NCBI GenBank assembly: GCA_018894775.1
Contig: JAHIPG010000358.1
Location: 1 to 7,927 of the forward strand
DNA: 7,927 nt
Direction of reading: 5' to 3'
Source: Nanobdellota archaeon
GTDB taxonomy: Archaea > Nanobdellota > Nanobdellia > SCGC-AAA011-G17 > VGLX01
Positions 5,857 to 7,927 of the stretch are shown here, piece after piece (the first letter of the stretch is position 1; every line of letters starts with the position of its first letter). Both the position numbers and the translations under genes were made by a program. The notes under the pieces were generated by a model that made no database searches, had not been told where the DNA came from, and saw only the letters and a list, made by a program, of their open reading frames with translations.

Positions 5857-7155
5857 ATGAAAGTTTGTATGATAGGGACAGGATATGTTGGTTTGGTTAC
5901 AGGTACTTGTCTGGCTAATATGGGTAATGATGTTATCTGTTTAGATATTAACAGGGAAGTTATTGATAATTTGGAGAAGGGTAAGGTTCATATCTTTGAG
6001 CCTGGATTGAGTGAGATGGTTTCTAAGAATGTTCAGGAGAGCAGGCTAAAATTTACAACTGATTATGGTACTGCTATAAAAAATTCTGAGGTTATTTTTA
6101 TTGCTGTTGGTACACCTCAGTCAGATGATGGCAGTGCTGATCTTAGCTATGTTTTTTCAGCAGCAAAGAGTATAGCTGAGAACATGGAGGATTATAAGGT
6201 TGTTGTAGTTAAAAGTACTGTTCCTGTTGGTACTTCAGAGAAAGTGAGGGAAGTCATCAAGCAGAATCTTTCTGAAGGTATAGGGTTTGATATGGTTGAT
6301 AATCCTGAAACATTAAGGGAGGGTGAAGCGATACAGGATTTTACTGTTCCGGATAGGATAATTATAGGTACTGATAGTGAGAAAGCAAAGAAAATAATGA
6401 ATAAGCTTTACAAAGGTATTGAAAGGGCTGACAAGCCGATAATATTTACAGATATACATAGCGCTGAATTGATTAAGTATGTAAGTAATGCTATGCTTGC
6501 TACAAGGATTTCTTTTATGAATCAGATTGCACCATTGTGTGAAAAGGTTGGTGCAGATATCAAGGCTGTTGCTAAAGGTACTGGTTTGGATAACAGAATA
6601 GGACCTAGGTTCTTGCAGGCTGGTGCAGGTTATGGTGGCTCTTGTTTTCCAAAGGATGTGAGGGCATTGGCTTATACTTTGAAGAGTAAAGGTTTTGACT
6701 CAAGTATTTTGGATGCTGTTGATAATGCGAATGAGAATGCAAAGAAAAATGTTATCAACAAGGTTAAGAGATTAGTTCCGGATCTTAATGGGAAAAGTAT
6801 TGCTCTTTGGGGTTTGTCTTTCAAGCCTAAGACTGATGATATGAGGGAAGCTCCTTCTATTACTTTGATTAAACAATTACAGTCAGAAGGTGCTCATGTA
6901 AAAGCTTATGATCCTGAGGCTATGGAGACTGCAAAGAGATATTTGGAAAATGTTGATTATGTTGACTGTCCTTATGCTGTATTGCAGGGTTGTGATGCTG
7001 TTGTTCTTATTACTGAATGGGATGAGTTTAGGAATCTTGATAAGGAAAAAGTTAAGGAACTTTTGAAAGAGCCTAATCTTGTTGATGCCAGGAATATCTA
7101 TGAACCTGAAGAGATGAAATCATTGGGTTTTAATTATGTGGGGATGGGAAGATGA
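5857..7155 (+). CDS. ugd: UDP-glucose 6-dehydrogenase
   Basis: From ATG 5857 the protein is 432 residues, normal for the family. The N-terminal Rossmann domain has GTGYVG (7-12) and the NAD-ribose acid D30. VGTPQSDDGSADLSYV (84-99), KSTVPVGT (119-126) and NPETLREG (149-156, E151) follow; most relatives read NPEFLREG. The central helix contains ELIKYVSNA with K207 and N211. AGYGGSCFPKD (257-267) carries the catalytic thiol C263 and D267, the form seen in UDP-glucose rather than UDP-ManNAc dehydrogenases. The C-terminal domain shows ALWGLSFKPKTDDMREAPS. The enzyme oxidises UDP-glucose twice with NAD+ to UDP-glucuronate in the cytoplasm. The next gene, which uses UDP-glucuronate, starts inside this gene's stop (ATGA overlap), which strongly supports the substrate assignment. 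Confidence 0.92.
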   Translation: MKVCMIGTGYVGLVTGTCLANMGNDVICLDINREVIDNLEKGKVHIFEPGLSEMVSKNVQESRLKFTTDYGTAIKNSEVIFIAVGTPQSDDGSADLSYVFSAAKSIAENMEDYKVVVVKSTVPVGTSEKVREVIKQNLSEGIGFDMVDNPETLREGEAIQDFTVPDRIIIGTDSEKAKKIMNKLYKGIERADKPIIFTDIHSAELIKYVSNAMLATRISFMNQIAPLCEKVGADIKAVAKGTGLDNRIGPRFLQAGAGYGGSCFPKDVRALAYTLKSKGFDSSILDAVDNANENAKKNVINKVKRLVPDLNGKSIALWGLSFKPKTDDMREAPSITLIKQLQSEGAHVKAYDPEAMETAKRYLENVDYVDCPYAVLQGCDAVVLITEWDEFRNLDKEKVKELLKEPNLVDARNIYEPEEMKSLGFNYVGMGR

Positions 7156-7927
7156 AAATATTGGTTACAGGCGGTGCTGGTTTTATTGGTAGTCATCTTT
7201 GTGAGTATCTTCTTGATAAGGGTGATGAAGTTGTCTGTGTAGATAATTATTTTACTGGTAAGAAGGAGAATATTCAGCATTTGCTAAATAATAATAGGTT
7301 TGAATCTGTAAGGCATGATATTATCAATCCTTTGTTCTTGGATATGAAGGTTGATCAGATTTATAACTTGGCCTGTCCGGCATCACCAATACATTATCAG
7401 GTGAATAAGATTCGTACGATTAAAGCCTGTACTGTGGGTATGGTTAACATGCTTGGTGTTGCTAAGGCAAATAATGCTAGAATTCTGCAGGCTTCAACTT
7501 CTGAGGTTTACGGTGATCCTAAAGTCCATCCTCAGCCTGAGCATTATTGGGGTAACGTAAATACTTTGGGGCCTAGAGCCTGTTTTTCTGATGACATTGA
7601 AATTTTAACTGAAGAGGGTTGGAAACTTTTTAAGGATCTAAAGAAAACAGAGAAGGTTTTGACTTTAAATAAAAATCATAAAATAGAATATCATGTACCT
7701 AAAGAGATTATCAAGCAAAGATATATTGGAGATATGATAGAGTTTAAAAATTATCAGTGTGATATTCTTGTTACTCCTAATCATAAGATTTATGTTAAGA
7801 GAAGGAATGATAAAACTAATAATAAATTTGAATTGTTAAGTGCTTTCAAGGCGATTAATTGGGATAGAGCAAAGATGCTTAAGGTTGCGAAATATGATAA
7901 TAAAGATAAAAAATGGTTTTATTTTCC
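7152..7927 (+). CDS. UDP-glucuronate decarboxylase (UDP-xylose synthase), intein-containing, 3' partial
   Basis: The frame starts at ATG 7152, overlapping the ugd stop by 4 bases, and is open to the window end (258 full codons). Residues 1-143 are an extended short-chain dehydrogenase N-terminus: TGGAGFIGSH (6-15, NAD-binding GxxGxxG), D31-N32, RHDI, YNLACPASPIHYQ, ASTSEVYGDP (114-123, substrate and catalytic Ser/Thr region), then HPQPEHYWGNVN and GPRA. This pattern is diagnostic of UDP-glucuronate decarboxylase, which makes UDP-xylose with tightly bound NAD. The host family continues GPRA-CYDEGKR with the catalytic YxxxK, but from residue 144 the sequence becomes an intein, and the catalytic Tyr and Lys are not in the window. 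Only the spliced protein could be active. No frameshift or stop is present, arguing against a decayed gene. Confidence 0.9.
   Translation, partial: MKILVTGGAGFIGSHLCEYLLDKGDEVVCVDNYFTGKKENIQHLLNNNRFESVRHDIINPLFLDMKVDQIYNLACPASPIHYQVNKIRTIKACTVGMVNMLGVAKANNARILQASTSEVYGDPKVHPQPEHYWGNVNTLGPRACFSDDIEILTEEGWKLFKDLKKTEKVLTLNKNHKIEYHVPKEIIKQRYIGDMIEFKNYQCDILVTPNHKIYVKRRNDKTNNKFELLSAFKAINWDRAKMLKVAKYDNKDKKWFYF
7581..7927 (+). mobile_element. Intein, N-terminal splicing (Hint) region, 3' partial
   Basis: Beginning at codon TGT 7581 (precursor residue 144) the protein reads CFSDDIEILTEEGWKLFKDL, an intein block A: nucleophilic Cys1, then an acidic turn and an ILT strand. Intein residues 61-71 read DILVTPNHKIY, a block B with the TxxH motif (Thr65, His68) that assists the N-to-S acyl shift. 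The following stretch (LLSAFKAINWDRAKML) fits the rest of the Hint N-terminal half. By hand count G+C is about 27% here against about 39% in the preceding 429 bases of extein. The C-terminal blocks F/G (His-Asn and the +1 residue) and any homing endonuclease lie outside the window. The +1 extein residue should be the Cys of the host CYDEGK motif. Confidence 0.9.

Noticed and set aside
5845..5859. TTG at 5845 as the ugd start
   Set aside because: It overlaps the GAGGTG Shine-Dalgarno site. ATG 5857 is correctly spaced from that site and gives the conserved N-terminus MKVCMIGTGYVG.
7581..7927. Frameshift or gene fusion as the explanation for the break in the decarboxylase sequence
   Set aside because: The frame stays open, the break falls exactly before the host Cys, and intein blocks A and B occur at the right spacing. 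A frameshift would not generate these.
1..7927. tRNA or rRNA genes, CRISPR array, insertion sequences
   Set aside because: I saw no cloverleaf with conserved TTC-arm bases, no regularly spaced repeats, no transposase motifs and no terminal inverted repeats. Coding genes occupy nearly all of the window.

Overview
The window looks like a piece of an archaeal chromosome, most plausibly from a small-genome, AT-rich lineage of the DPANN type (inference). Three things point to archaea: canonical BRE/TATA boxes of the CTTATATA kind lie about 26-28 bases upstream of several start codons, which implies leaderless mRNAs; other genes carry GAGGTG-type Shine-Dalgarno sites or are joined by 4-base ATGA overlaps; and the core enzyme is an archaeal-type AMP phosphorylase. 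No tRNA, rRNA, CRISPR array or insertion sequence was seen.

Left part (1-1883): the 3' end of an unrecognised single-pass membrane protein with a basic tail runs into a hairpin-containing convergent gap. It faces a metallo-beta-lactamase-fold hydrolase on the minus strand. Back to back with that hydrolase, from an 86-base divergent promoter region, is a creatininase-family metal amidohydrolase.

Middle (1970-4952): a tight plus-strand operon encodes an AI-2E-family transporter, AMP phosphorylase and a dCTP deaminase/dUTPase-family enzyme. Each downstream start overlaps the preceding stop by 4 bases. The latter two enzymes give the operon a nucleotide-metabolism theme.

Right part (4956-7927): a minus-strand gene encodes a ribbon-helix-helix DNA-binding domain fused to a sugar nucleotidyltransferase-like domain. 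It is transcribed away from a plus-strand pair made of UDP-glucose 6-dehydrogenase and UDP-glucuronate decarboxylase (UDP-xylose synthase). Together they read as a UDP-glucose, UDP-glucuronate, UDP-xylose route, possibly with its own regulator. A perfect 8-bp inverted repeat overlaps the likely dehydrogenase promoter.

The most striking feature is at the right edge. The decarboxylase reading frame is interrupted after residue 143 by the start of an intein. A Cys-initiated block A and a TPNH block B are both visible, G+C falls from about 39% to about 27% at the junction, and the insertion lies immediately before the Cys-Tyr of the catalytic YxxxK motif. The intein continues beyond the window, so its endonuclease content, its C-terminal splice junction and the rest of the enzyme cannot be seen.
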